Positions 1 through 10,696 of a DNA stretch of 52,814 nt are shown here, in pieces. The position numbers were made by a program, and so were the translations under genes. Source of the stretch: Jaapia argillacea MUCL 33604 (taxonomy: Eukaryota; Basidiomycota; Agaricomycetes; Jaapiales; Jaapiaceae); assembly GCA_000697665.1 (NCBI GenBank), contig KL197770.1, positions 84,459 through 137,272 of the forward strand, written 5' to 3'. Position 1 is the stretch's first letter. The number at the start of each line of letters is the position of its first letter. The notes under the pieces were generated by a model that was given only the letters and a program-made list of their open reading frames with translations, searched no databases and was not told where the DNA came from.

Positions 1-295
1 CTATAATAATATACCACACTATACCAGCTACATGGAGAGCAAGAAACTACAAAAATCCGCTTAAAAATCGGGGATATACAGCACATGAGGTGTCGTCACC
101 GTTGCCAACAGTGAGGACGAAGGTTCAACGTTGAGAGCAGCGTCGGCGGCAATGCCGGAGCCATTGTTCGATTCTAATTTAGGTATCGTGGGAGGGTTAG
201 GTTAGACCTGAGGTTTCAGAGGTCCTGACAGCAACTTGCTAAGTTTGATGCCAGGTACATGCCAAATCAGTCCTGGCGGCTCAAGGCAACCGTAG
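1..295. other. No gene recognised
   Basis: Short open frames only, with no recognisable motif. The block duplicated from the MFS locus starts at about 296. Confidence 0.5.
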
Positions 296-765
296 GTGTG
301 AGATCGACGGGGCAACAGCCAAACCTTCCATGACTTCACCAAGGGCTGAAATATACAAAGGCAAGCAAAGGAGGCTGGCCAGTCAGGTAGGTTCATTCGA
401 CTCTGATGCGTGTCTGGATCTATTGTACTCTATGTGGGAGGTGTATCAATTACTTACTAAACCGAAACATCACCCTCACGATTCTCGGTAGTCGACTCAG
501 TCCGTTCTTCCGCCTGCGGTCTTTCCTCCTGGCGTCTCTCGCTCACCACATGCTTCCTCGCCTCAAGGCCTCCCTGATACCCGGACCAGCGGTGTCCACG
601 AACGTGAAAACCTCTAAGCAATAGTATTGCGAGTTCACTGTGTGTCCTGGAATGGGTAGAATTCAACCGGCTGTTCACGTTGCCAACCATACCACGCCAT
701 CGAAAGGCCCGCTGAGGCTCCCCAGTTGTAGTTGACGAACACCTTTGTTCTGACTGATGTTCCCC
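296..765 (-). pseudogene. Broken copy of the 3' end of the MFS transporter gene
   Basis: This stretch matches about 5765-6235, the last exon and 3' flank of the intact MFS gene. On minus it still encodes the last transmembrane part (SAGLSMAWYGWQ) and the charged cytoplasmic tail (LEARKHVVSERR, ending GDVSV). Compared with the intact gene, about 30 bases are missing in the E/R-rich tail. About 45 extra bases are inserted just after the WYGWQ codons, and these split the frame. Similarity stops near 765, so the upstream exons for the first eleven membrane helices are absent. It cannot encode a transporter. It is a partial direct duplication, with the copy about 5.5 kb from its source. Confidence 0.8.
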
Positions 766-2277
766 GACTCCTTACGTAGTATGGAGGAGGGTTGTCATCC
801 GACGAAATGTCGTTCCCACCTGCCTGCAGTCCGCGCACGTTGGAACTTCTTTGTAATCGAGGCAACTCCAGCGTGGTGTAACAAAGGAATGGGCACGCAA
901 CCCTCTCAAGGCGATCCAAGCTATCTCTTGACACAGTTGAAAACAAAAGCTTCGAGCCCGGGCGCGTGTGATCGCCCTGCATCCTTATGTAAAGCGGCCA
1001 TCGTACTCTCAGGTCCAGCGCCCGGAAGGAAGGCCTGTCACAAAACGGCTTCGGAGTATCAAGAGCACTGATATCAAGACACAACCCTGACACTGAAGGA
1101 TGAAACGATGAAACGGTGGCTGGAGAGGTAAACCGTTTAGGGGGAGATAATAAGCGCCCGTGTCGCAGATTGTTGGACGGTTAACGTTCACGTGTACTGC
1201 TTCTAAGGCAGCAATAGCTACTGACCGCAGTGAATCTGACGCATTGATGGAAGGCGATTAGATGTGGCTCCAGCCTGCTGAGTTGATGCCTTCACCAGTC
1301 CTAGCCAACCTCCGAGTCGATCTGAACACTGGCAGGATGTCTCAGGGGGACTAATTGTATCTCTCAGTGTTATACCAGGTGAAGTGCATACATCATATAG
1401 AACTGCAGTCCGATGAGCCCACTCATGGGTGAACCAGGGAAGACTGCGAGATAGCTCTTTAGTACCACCACGATATTTGACGGACAGGCTCAGAGGCTCT
1501 TCATGCGTAAAAGAAATGCATGGGGTCCATACGGGAGAAGATGGGTCAAAACGCCCCACAGCGTCTCAGATCATGGTCGATCAAGACAGTGGGGGATTCG
1601 TAGCTGAACGCTATGGTCGTAATTCAAGATTTTGTGCGTGGAAGGGGTTTTGCTATCGTCCGACACGCTTGACCTGCGTGAATAGAACACGTTGCACACA
1701 ATCGACGGCAATTTGTCTGAGAGAAACAATATCAAGCGAGCGAATGGACTTTCTTGGCGTCCCTGCCCTAGATGGAAGAACAGCCTACGGTGACAAGACG
1801 AACACGATCACCTGCAGGCCTTTTATTTTACCGGTGTGTGGACTCCCAGGGGATCACAACCGCTCTGTTGTCTGGTTTGCCATTATCGCAACCATCATAG
1901 ATATCGTACCCAAAGTTAGGGTAAACCTTGAAGTCTGGGGAGAACAAGCTGTAGAATAACCGGCACACGTGGGTGTATGTGGGTAAGAAACTCAACAAAG
2001 TTTCGAATCCAAACCATTGAATTCCGCGCGACGGAGAAACCAAAGGTGGGGCAAAGCCTCGCAAGGTGCTGCTTTCGAAATCTGCAGGGCGCAATCGTTG
2101 AACAAGGTCGCGAGGATGAATCCAACCACCCAATCGGGAGCAAAATTTCCAACTCCGCTCAACTGGAGTTCAGCGACTGTAGAGAAGAGACGTTATGTAG
2201 CTGAGAATATGATTTTGGATGCCAGCCTTTCACATCAGCGGTAGGCAACAAGGCGAATAACGTCTATTCGAGATACT
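766..2277. other. No confident gene; one possible exon on minus at about 1848-1960
   Basis: I could not assemble a gene here. On minus, about 1848-1960 gives a plausible coding stretch (includes FKVYPNFGYDIYDG and RAVVIPWES) followed by a GTAAAA donor-like site. Its family is not recognised and no convincing partner exon was found. The 176-codon plus frame at 1429-1959 lies over it and has no recognisable motif. Confidence 0.3.
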
Positions 2278-5215
2278 TTAACCACGTCCCCCCGTAATCT
2301 TGTACATCTCGTCCAACGTATCCGACGCCGTAGGCCTTCCCTTGGGTTCTCCGCTCCAACATTTCTGCACGAGGTTCCACAGATGGCTGTCCATGGTTCG
2401 GTGAATACTGGGCGGTCTAGCAATATCATCGGATTTGGGTGGCTGACTCCAGGGTTTAACATATCCGCTAACCTGAGCGTGGATAAGGGTATCGGCAGTG
2501 TTGGGGAAGGGATCCTCTCCGGTGTAGAGCTGATGAAGGGGAGTGAAGGGGAAATAAATCGTCTGCATAGTTGCGATAAATTTGCATAAACACCGACCTC
2601 GAGAACAACGCAACCAAAAGCATACACGTCTCCTGCTGCAGAATGAGACATCCCACGTAAAAACTCTGGGGCCAACCACCTGGCGTTGGTGGCTTTCTCT
2701 TCTCCAGCTGCAAAATTCAGGGCGACGGAGTCTGCCCTCGTAATGATGGTTGTCAGTCCGAAGTCGGCCAGTCGGGCGTGCTTCTCTTCATCGACAAGAA
2801 TATTCACCTGGAGTATTGATGATCAGTATATTTTGAACATCTCGTTCGAAAGAATAGGTTCGCGTACCGCGCGGACATCTCCATGGATGAATCCCCATTC
2901 ATGGATGAAGGCGAGGCCCGCCAGCGTTTCTCTCAGCTGGCCATCAAGTCATTGAGTGAAACCAGAGGATCAGGGGTGGTTTGACTAACCAAACGATTAA
3001 TGTCGGACACCGACACGTCTTGGTTTGCAACAAATGTCTTCGTGGATTTGTGCTTCATGAGGGGCGATACGAGATAGAAACCTGGCTGGTATTCAGCTCG
3101 TTGTTCGTGGTATATCCCAATAAACTCCAGGATTGAAGGATGTTTCAGTTCTTTCCAAGCTATGGCCTCGAGACACAACATCTAGGCTGTGCATGAGACC
3201 GCAGGCTCTAGCACAGAGGGGTGCATTCTGCTTACCGTTTTGACGTCCTCTGCGCTAATGTTTTGCGAAGATTTCAGAAGCTTCAAAGCAACCGGCCGGT
3301 CGTCAATTTCCCCAGGGTAAATGGAACCATACCCTCCACCACCGATCGGAGCACATTCCAGGTCGCGAGAAACTGGGGATGTGATGAAAAGCGAGCGTGG
3401 AGGTCGTCGCAAGTACCCGCAGAAATGACGCAACAGTCGAAAGGTTCGCTTTCTAAAGTGGTATAGGTAGTTTCCCTGACCATCAGGATCGAACTGACCG
3501 CAATCACGGGCACATCCTTCCCTATTTCGAAGGATGTAGTCCCTCGTGAGCTCGTCATCGAGTGCCTATTGTCGTTGGTCAAAGGTGAATGAGGGGAGAT
3601 GACATCGATACTGACCGCCTGTAGCGCATTGACCCACTCAAACATCTGAGAGTCATTTAAACCTCCAAATTGGATGTAAGGAATTGAAGAGTTGACTATT
3701 GCATCCAAAAACGAGAGCTGGCGTATGTCGTTCATTCTGTCGCGATCGTACGGGAATCCAATTCTACGAGCCCATTGATCGGGTGATTCTGGGACGAGTC
3801 TTCCGAATAACTTTTCGTGTGGTTTGGATCGTTCTTTCTTGCGAATGTAAAAAGTGTATGGCCAATGTTGAAGGGCCTTGGTCAAATTCGCGTCATAGTC
3901 TTTTAGTTCATCTGCAACCAAAGTAGCACGTAGGCCTGCGTTCTCAAGGGCCTTCATTGCTTGCATGCTGTCTTGGAGGGAGATATGAACCTATGACAGC
4001 GACGGTGAGATGGCATAGAGCAAGACGCAAATAACCGTACAGAGTAGGGCTTGACGGAAAGACGAGCAAGATAGCTGACGGCGGCGTCATATGGGGACAA
4101 TTTAAGCTGCAGCTCACCGAAATGTCGAGTGATAGTCGGATTTTTTTGCTTAAAATCCTCGTCGACATTCGTGAACAGGATACATTTATCCTGTCCAACG
4201 AATAAACGGGCTCGCCATTCGAGTTTCGTTTCATCGAGGAAAAGTAGGTATGCTGCAGGAACCCTGATCATGAATTCTACGAAGAAATTGGGTCCGCTGG
4301 TGCTTACCTATGGTGGCGAGGGACGAGATGAATTCGCCGGCCCTAGATAGTTCCTTGAGACGGCGCTGCAGTCTGTCGATTCGTTCAGAACGACCTGCTT
4401 GCTGTCAATAGTGGATCGATCGAATACCGCACCGCCAGACTCACCAATGACTTCGGCGTGGCTCGTCTCTGGAACGGAGAGACACATCCCACGTGGGATT
4501 TCCGGGGAAATATTGATCCACTTCAACGTGGGAGCAACTGTCTCCACCCCTGCGCGGTAGTACAACATCGTCACAATGCGCCTCATCCTGATATATGGGG
4601 TGTTGCTAGATAATCCCGCCCGTTGGCCCTTCTGATACTACGAATGAGCGATAAGCGAAGTCTTTGCAAGAAAATGCTCACAGTCATCTGTTCCTCGCAC
4701 TCCTTCAAGAGGTCAGCCACGTTATTACGGACCAACCAGTAGTCCGGCACATCGGGGGGTTTGTCGTCTTTTTCTCGCGTTATAAATAGGTGAGGATTCC
4801 CTTTGTGAGGGACTAGTCCCAGAGCTTGATCAACGCCCCCTCCTTCTCTAGGCGGTAGTCAGTTAAAGGAATGGGTTTATCAAATAGTATGCGACCGCAC
4901 CCGCAGATGTGGAATAAACACTTCTCGAAATCCATCAACTCCACCTGGCCGTGTGGAGTCTCGTTCATGACAAGGCTGAAGAGATTACAGTTCGTCAGTA
5001 AGTCTACACTTATCAGTGATCACTCATCGACTTACTACCAATCCAGTTGATGCTCCTCCATCTCCTTCCGTAACTGTGCCAAATCCTCCGACTGGCGGAC
5101 CCTGATCTCCGCCTTCGTCGGTTTGGGGGCAATTGATTCGGCCTTTATCGTTTGAGTTGGGGGCAGAAGATTGAGGGGAGAAATGCTCGTACCATATTTC
5201 AGTATTCACCTTTCT
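2278..5215 (-). CDS. Non-RD tyrosine-kinase-like protein kinase (K1), 5' part degraded or uncertain
   Basis: Minus exons with consistent splice sites: 4041-4276, 3616-3990, 3236-3565, 2990-3181, 2868-2936, 2598-2807, 2278-2529 (TAA stop). They encode a complete kinase domain: glycine loop GGGGYGSIYPG, ATP lysine in VALKLL, an N-lobe helix near AWKELKHPSIL, catalytic loop HGDVRAVN, DFGLT, APEFL, DVYAFGCVVLEV. Upstream lies the family linker (FRLLRHFCGYLRR) and the NALQ helix end. Farther 5' are blocks resembling the N-terminal region of K4-K6: ARLFVGQDKCILF near 4200, CLSVPETSHAEVIG near 4470, HLFITREKDD near 4780, and a charged helix with CLVMNETPHGQV near 4960-5100. These are not in one frame. 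A G-run at about 4847-4851 needs one base more or less, and the IGLDSRLF block of K4-K6 appears to be missing. The start codon was not found. The kinase half is well supported; the 5' half may be decaying. Confidence 0.7.
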
Positions 5216-5939
5216 GTGGTTTCGTAGAAGGTGGAGGGGAACGCAAGATAGACCCGCAGCTAATTATACTGGACTCCGGGGAGGAAAACCCTCCAAGCCT
5301 CGGACAAGATGAAACATATCTGGCCAACGTCAGGTTGTCAGACAATCCTGAGGAACGGATTCCCAGTTGATCGCAACGCGTTATTGTTTGGTTGGACGTA
5401 AATCAATAACACCATGCCTACCACAATATACGAGCCATGCATAGAACAAAAAGTGCTTGAGAATATATGGTCATTGTGGGCGCAAGTGGGCGCAGGCAGG
5501 TCCAACTAAACAGAAGCTTGGACAAAAAGCCCAGCCGGTGTGATGTGATGAAGCTTTTTGACCGGGATTTGGGTGATGGTGAAAGATATCCATACACAGA
5601 ACATTGCTAGTGTTTAGATTCAGGTATGAGGGAATAGCATGCTGTCACAAGTCGAGAAGGATATAACTGAAGTTCAAGTTGTGGTCGATCGGAGTTTAAA
5701 TTCTCGCTTTCATCCCAGCGCCCTTATTCAACCCAGCGAATTTCAATTTGTGGAAAGACAAGTGTTGTGAGATCGACGGGACGATTCAGCACAGACAATG
5801 GTCAAACCTTCCATGACATCACCAAGGGCTGAAATGTACAAAGACAAGCAGAGCAGGCTGGCCAGTCAGGTGGGTTTATGCGACTCTGATACGTGTCTGG
5901 ATCTATTGCGCTCTATGTGGGGGGTGGATCAATTACTTA
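5216..5939. other. Intergenic: possible 5' end of K1 and 3' flank of MFS gene
   Basis: 5216-5370 is open on minus and could be a further K1 exon (a GTGAAT donor-like site lies at its end), but no start codon is clear. 5380-5760 shows nothing recognisable. 5765-5939 is the MFS 3' flank that is duplicated at 296-405. Confidence 0.4.
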
Positions 5940-7733
5940 CTAAACGGAAACATCACCCTCGCGATTCCCGCTAGTCGAATCGATCCGTTCCTCCGCCTGC
6001 GGCCTTTCCTCCTGGCGTTTCTCCGCCTCCTCCTGCTCTTCTCTCCACCGTCTCTCGCTCACCACATGCTTCCTCGCCTCAAGGCCTCCTTGGTACCCGA
6101 ACCATCGATGTCCGCGGACGTGAGGGCCTCTTAGCAATAGTATTACGAGCTGCCAACCATACCACGCCATAGAAAGGCCCGCTGAGGCTCTCCAGCCGTA
6201 GTTGACGAACACCTTCGTTCCGACTGATGTCCCCATAATCTGACCAATGAAAAGCGAGAGAACCATGACGGCATTAAGCCGAGCTCGCGCAGAATCGGAT
6301 ATCCTGAGAATATTTAAATTCGCAGTCAAGGCAGACGGAGGTGGAGAACTCACCCATATACGGCAGTCATCAACGAAACTTGTTGCATTTGTCGGAAAAC
6401 GTCGAGTCCGAAACATGATATGATGACCGCCGCGATGTTGATCCCTCCGGCCGCCGTCTGGACGGATTGGAATACAAGCAGGAAGATTGTTGCGACAAGG
6501 GTCGCGTACCAGGGCACCAACCTGTCGATAAGTCGACCGACAAGGGGTCCCATGGCAACACCGAACATCCCCACGAGACCGAATAGGCCGATAACCAACC
6601 TAACAATGCCTCAATTAGATGATAACCACAAGAGTTCTACTAGGCTTACGTTGAATAGTTGTATGGCTCTCCTCCAAGCAAAAAGGTCAAAGTGACCCAG
6701 AAGTTCGTAAAACAAGCGCTCGCGGCAATGTTCATCAGGGATCCTTGAACCAAGAGTGGTTCGGTGACAATGTACTTGGCCATACTACCGAAGATTCCGA
6801 AGTATGACAGGTGTTTGTTCTTCGCAGGGGTATCGGGTAAAACGAAGTACAGCATGGCTAAAACCAGGAACTGCAATGCGATGGACATGTAGTAAACGAC
6901 GCGCCATGTTACAAATTGGGCGATAACGCCAGCTAGGACTCGAGCGATTAGGATACCGAAGAGCAGGCCGGATAATACCACTGAAATGGCCGACGCTCTA
7001 CGCTCAGGGGGTGCGAGGTCGGCTGCTAGAGGAATGAGGACTTGTGGTGTGACGGTCGCGACACCAACGAGGAAACAAAGGGTCTCGAATACGACGAGGG
7101 AGCTCGTGACGGCGAGGCCGATCGTGATGGAGGCGGAGGCCAGGACCAAAAGGAGGATCAGAGGTCTCCGACGAACGAGATCACCCATAGGCGTAATCAA
7201 AAGCAGGCCGGTAGCATACCTGAAAAAAGGTAAGACTGCGAGGGTGTCTGAGCGAAGAAAACTCACCCAGCTTGTATCAGTGTGGGAATACTGTGGTAAA
7301 GCTCAATATAATCAGAGGGCCCGACAAGGACTATCCACCCACTTCGAGACCTCAGAGTATGTCACGTTGAAAGATTTTGAGAACTCGACTGATGTCATTC
7401 CTACTCAGCAGGCTGTAGATCATGTGAGAAAAAAAGACGCACTCAGCAGAGGTTGGCAATAGTACAAGTTGGACACGACTGATGGAAAACATAGTCAGGA
7501 GATGATCGATCTTTCGAGGACAAATCGAACTCACTGAAGGTACTCGCAAAACCAAAAGTCGCATTCAAGACAATCCCAAACTGAATGGGATTCTGTGGGT
7601 CATGTCGGAGTCGTTTCGGGATAGGGATGAAGCCAAAATCTTTGCTGAACATGTCTTCGTCTCCGACATCCTTGGTCGTCTGAGGCGAGACCGTTAACGT
7701 CGCTGTGCTGGACCTTCGTTTAGCGGCCGCCAT
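5940..7733 (-). CDS. Major facilitator superfamily transporter, 494 aa
   Basis: Minus exons 7535-7733, 7443-7478, 7343-7388, 7267-7290, 6650-7219, 6354-6599, 5940-6303. Lengths and phases close exactly to 494 codons plus stop. The start is ATG 7733 (context ATCATGGCG). The first exon ends in a hydrophobic helix (IVLNATFGFA) that continues into LYYCQPLL, typical of the first helix of drug:H+ antiporter-like MFS proteins. Then follow IPTLIQAGYATG, the loop 2-3 motif GDLVRRRP, repeated hydrophobic helices, a second-half start (VIGLFGLVGMFG) and a charged, E/R-rich cytoplasmic tail of about 50 residues. It probably sits in the plasma membrane and exports or imports small molecules; the substrate cannot be told. 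It has three tiny exons (24, 36 and 46 nt), which an automatic caller may miss. It is divergent from K2 across about 760 bp. Its 3' end was copied to 296-765. Confidence 0.88.
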
Positions 7734-8490
7734 GATGAACGACGGACAACCCTCTGTCCTGCCCCACGACTCACCGCTATAAAAATCGACACCCACGATG
7801 CACTTGGGTGGCTTAGGCAGCAACTTCTCGAGATTTGCGCTTAGCGATCAGTGAGCGGACGCCGGCGCCGGAATTTGGGGTGGCTCGATTCCAGTGAACG
7901 GAGTATCCACTTATCTAGGAAAATCTTGCAAGGAATTGAGTTGACTTCCTTACGGTTGCGTCAGGAGTTGGTCCAAGAATTCCTGATCCGAGCGTAGAGA
8001 GAGTGAGGCAACGTGCGGCGAAAAAGTTCACAGTTTTGGTCGCAATGCCGTCCATTGCCGGCGGCAAGCGAGCGGTGATCACTTTCAAGGGGGACTGCAA
8101 CGCGGCTTTCCTTCACGGTCTGCACACAACTTTTCATCTGTTTACGAGCTGGCAGACCACTAATCCACGTTCAGCACAATAGAACAAACCATCCCATCAG
8201 CAATGAATGTATTCTCGATGCGAATATCTCAGATCGAACAAAGATCGAATGATGAACATATTCGGGCAAATGTTTTCGTATGTGAGTCCCTGCACACTGA
8301 TCGTCTTGATTCATGATCTTGACTGGTCCCAAGTTACTAACGACGAGACAATAGCTCGACTTCAAACTCTGACTAGGGTGCCCCTGGCCGGTACATTTAA
8401 AGCCTGACCAGCTAGATACGCAGTGTCGACTCTCCCAAGACTGAACACCCTACTCTTTGTACTGTTACCCACTGCTGCTGAGGTATCAAG
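7734..8490. other. Shared upstream region of divergent MFS and K2 genes
   Basis: No coding block recognised on either strand. It must hold the promoters of both genes. I see no clear TATA box or operator. Confidence 0.5.
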
Positions 8491-10212
8491 ATGCCTGATG
8501 GATCTACCCCTGTGGATACTACGGTATGCGATCCCCCCTCATCGATGGTCCTTCCCAGCTGACCTTACCCCCAGCGATCAGGATCAGAACCACCTATTGA
8601 TCAGAGTATCATCGCATGGGCAAACTACGCCCACCATATACACAAAGACGACCTTGAAGCATTGTCACAGTCGGACAAGGAAGAAATTAACACCCATGTA
8701 GCAAACCTCGTCGCGTCGTTGAAACGTGTCGCTGGCGACAACGCTATCACCGAAGCTGACCAAAGTCTCCTCGACCAGTACCGAGAGGGGTTGCAAAGCG
8801 ATCACCTCCCTCTCGACTTTGTTCGCTCTCTCGTCATCCTTTGGCTCCGATGTATCTTGGAGTCGGATGCTCCTGACCGTGTCCTTGCGCTGCGAGGTGA
8901 GGAAGCGAGGACATACATGACGGCTCTTCAGGAGGTAAGCTCTACATGTTTATAAACTTTCTCGATGATCATTGATCTCGGATATAGTTCCTTGATTGGA
9001 TGCGAAATGAGCCCAAAGTTCGCGAGCTCCTCCATAGATCCTCAGCACAGGAAATTCGCGATCTGAGGAGACGCACTATTCGTCTGTTATCAAACTTGTC
9101 CAGAGCATCGCAAGACTTCCCTCCCGAACTTTTTCTTCCCGCTCCTGGGAAGTTGCCAAGGGACCCTGTGGAGGGTGGTGGGTACGCGGATGTGTATAAG
9201 GTCTTGTCTGGAGACAAATACGTTTGCTGCAAGCTTATGAGAGCTTTCCACAACGCAGTACAAAATCCTGAGGCTAGACGCCTGGTAGCTCCGCCTCTAC
9301 AATCGACCAGGATCTACCCCGTTGATTGATTGATCTGTGTAGGAGTTCTTCCAAGAAGCCATAGTGTGGCGACAGGTATCCCATCCTTGTGTCGTCCCCC
9401 TTCTGGGCGTCTGGCAAGCCTACAAAGACAAGCCCCTCTTAGTTTCACCCTTTCTTGAACTTGGGAGCGCCAACAAATATGTTGGAAAACGTACCGTTCG
9501 GGCAAAGGTTGTAAATACTCTCGTGAGTCCCAAGGCTTGGAGTCAGACATCCCCTAACGGAGTCAATGAGCCCAGTTGCTCGACAGTCTGGATGGCCTCG
9601 TCTACCTTCACTCAATTGGTGTTGTCCACGGAGATCTATCGGGCGTGAGTTCAGGTCCCTCTATTCCACTCTCGTCCAACTAACGCCCTAAATAGAAAAA
9701 CGTACTCGTCGAGGAGCGTGATGGGAAGAAACATGCCCGCCTCTGCGACTTTGGCCTTTCTGGTATCGTCACCAATCCAACATCGTTGATGCACAATGCG
9801 AATCATCAGGCCCACGGCGGAACGGTTCGCTGGCAGGCTCCGGAAACCCAAGACGCTATGGGCAATGCGGCACAACTGCCTAGTATGAAAAGTGATGTCT
9901 ATTCGTTTGGATCCCTTGCTCTCGAGGTAATGTTCTGCCCATCGAATTTCCACCATATCCCGATTCTCATTGAACAATTTGTCGCAGTTTTACACTGGAA
10001 CGGCTCCTTGGGGCGAAGAGAACGACGAGGCGCAAGTAGGGTTGAAAGTAGTTCAGGGACTACGCCCGGAGTACCCTGATGATCGAGTATGTGGTAGACT
10101 GCTGCCGATGTCGCTTTGGTCCCTCATAGGTGACTGCTGGAAGCAGGATCCTTTGGAAAGGCCAGATGCAGCAACTGTGCTGGATCGCCTTCGCGCCCTA
10201 GTGTCGGTTTGA
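8491..10212 (+). CDS. Non-RD tyrosine-kinase-like protein kinase, short form (K2), 464 aa
   Basis: Exons 8491-8523, 8575-8934, 8988-9284, 9343-9522, 9576-9644, 9696-9926, 9988-10212; every intron is phase 0 and 51-61 nt. ATG 8491 opens an 11-codon first exon. Residues 12-131 are a helical block (AWANYAHHIH, WLRCILESD, LRGEEARTYMTALQ) shared with all family members. Next comes the linker with LRRR (157-160) and PPELFL. The kinase domain has EGGGYADVYK (about 193-202), Lys213 in VCCKLM, HGDLSGKN (catalytic Asp310), DFG at 331-333, APE at 361-363, and DVYSFGSLALE. All catalytic residues are present. HGD replaces HRD, so it is a non-RD kinase. It lacks the N-terminal region of K4-K6. It is probably cytosolic, with no signal peptide or membrane helix. 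Substrate unknown. Tandem with K3 and K4. Confidence 0.88.
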
Positions 10213-10696
10213 GATCTGGCTTCGTCTCCTCATGTACGATCATTTGATTCTAGAAGAGTGTCAATTGACTTGGGACTGTTTCCGCGCATAGCAAACCTGA
10301 CAGCGTGCTGCTGGTGTTTCCCACCATTCATCTGAGTTGGGACGATCCTTTGATAAGTGGATGACTTGTGATCAATTTTCAACCCTCGTTCCACTGACAA
10401 TGATGCCGAGCATAGCCAGGGCGCCTCGACGTTGTGGGCCGATGAACGCTTCGGGCGTTTGATCTCCGTGTTGGCGCTCGTCGTAGCGCTCGCTCCCCAA
10501 ATTCACAACGTCGCCTCGTGTTTTAACAGACGCCCTGGGAAGTCTGGCTCCACTATCATAGGGCCGTGATTATAAGGGGGTCAAGGCTGCTCAAACTCCA
10601 ATTACTTGAAAGGCCCCGCCTAGTGCCATCCAGCATACCACACACTATTCACTCTCCACCGCATCCTCCCATCTTCGCCATCGACTGGGGATTGAT
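10213..10696. other. Intergenic K2-K3
   Basis: Holds the K2 3' flank and the K3 promoter. Nothing recognisable is coded. A TATA-like TTATAAGG lies at about 10568-10575, about 125 bp before the K3 ATG. Confidence 0.4.

Noticed and set aside
1429-1959. 176-codon plus-strand frame
   Set aside because: No recognisable motif, atypical composition, no splice context, and it overlaps the more protein-like minus stretch.
2017-2244. Short plus-strand frames next to the K1 stop
   Set aside because: They lie in the K1 3' flank and have no motif.
7443-7823. Separate 126-aa protein on minus upstream of the MFS gene
   Set aside because: Its last part (from ATG 7733) is the first exon of the transporter; phases join it to two small exons carrying LYYCQPLL.
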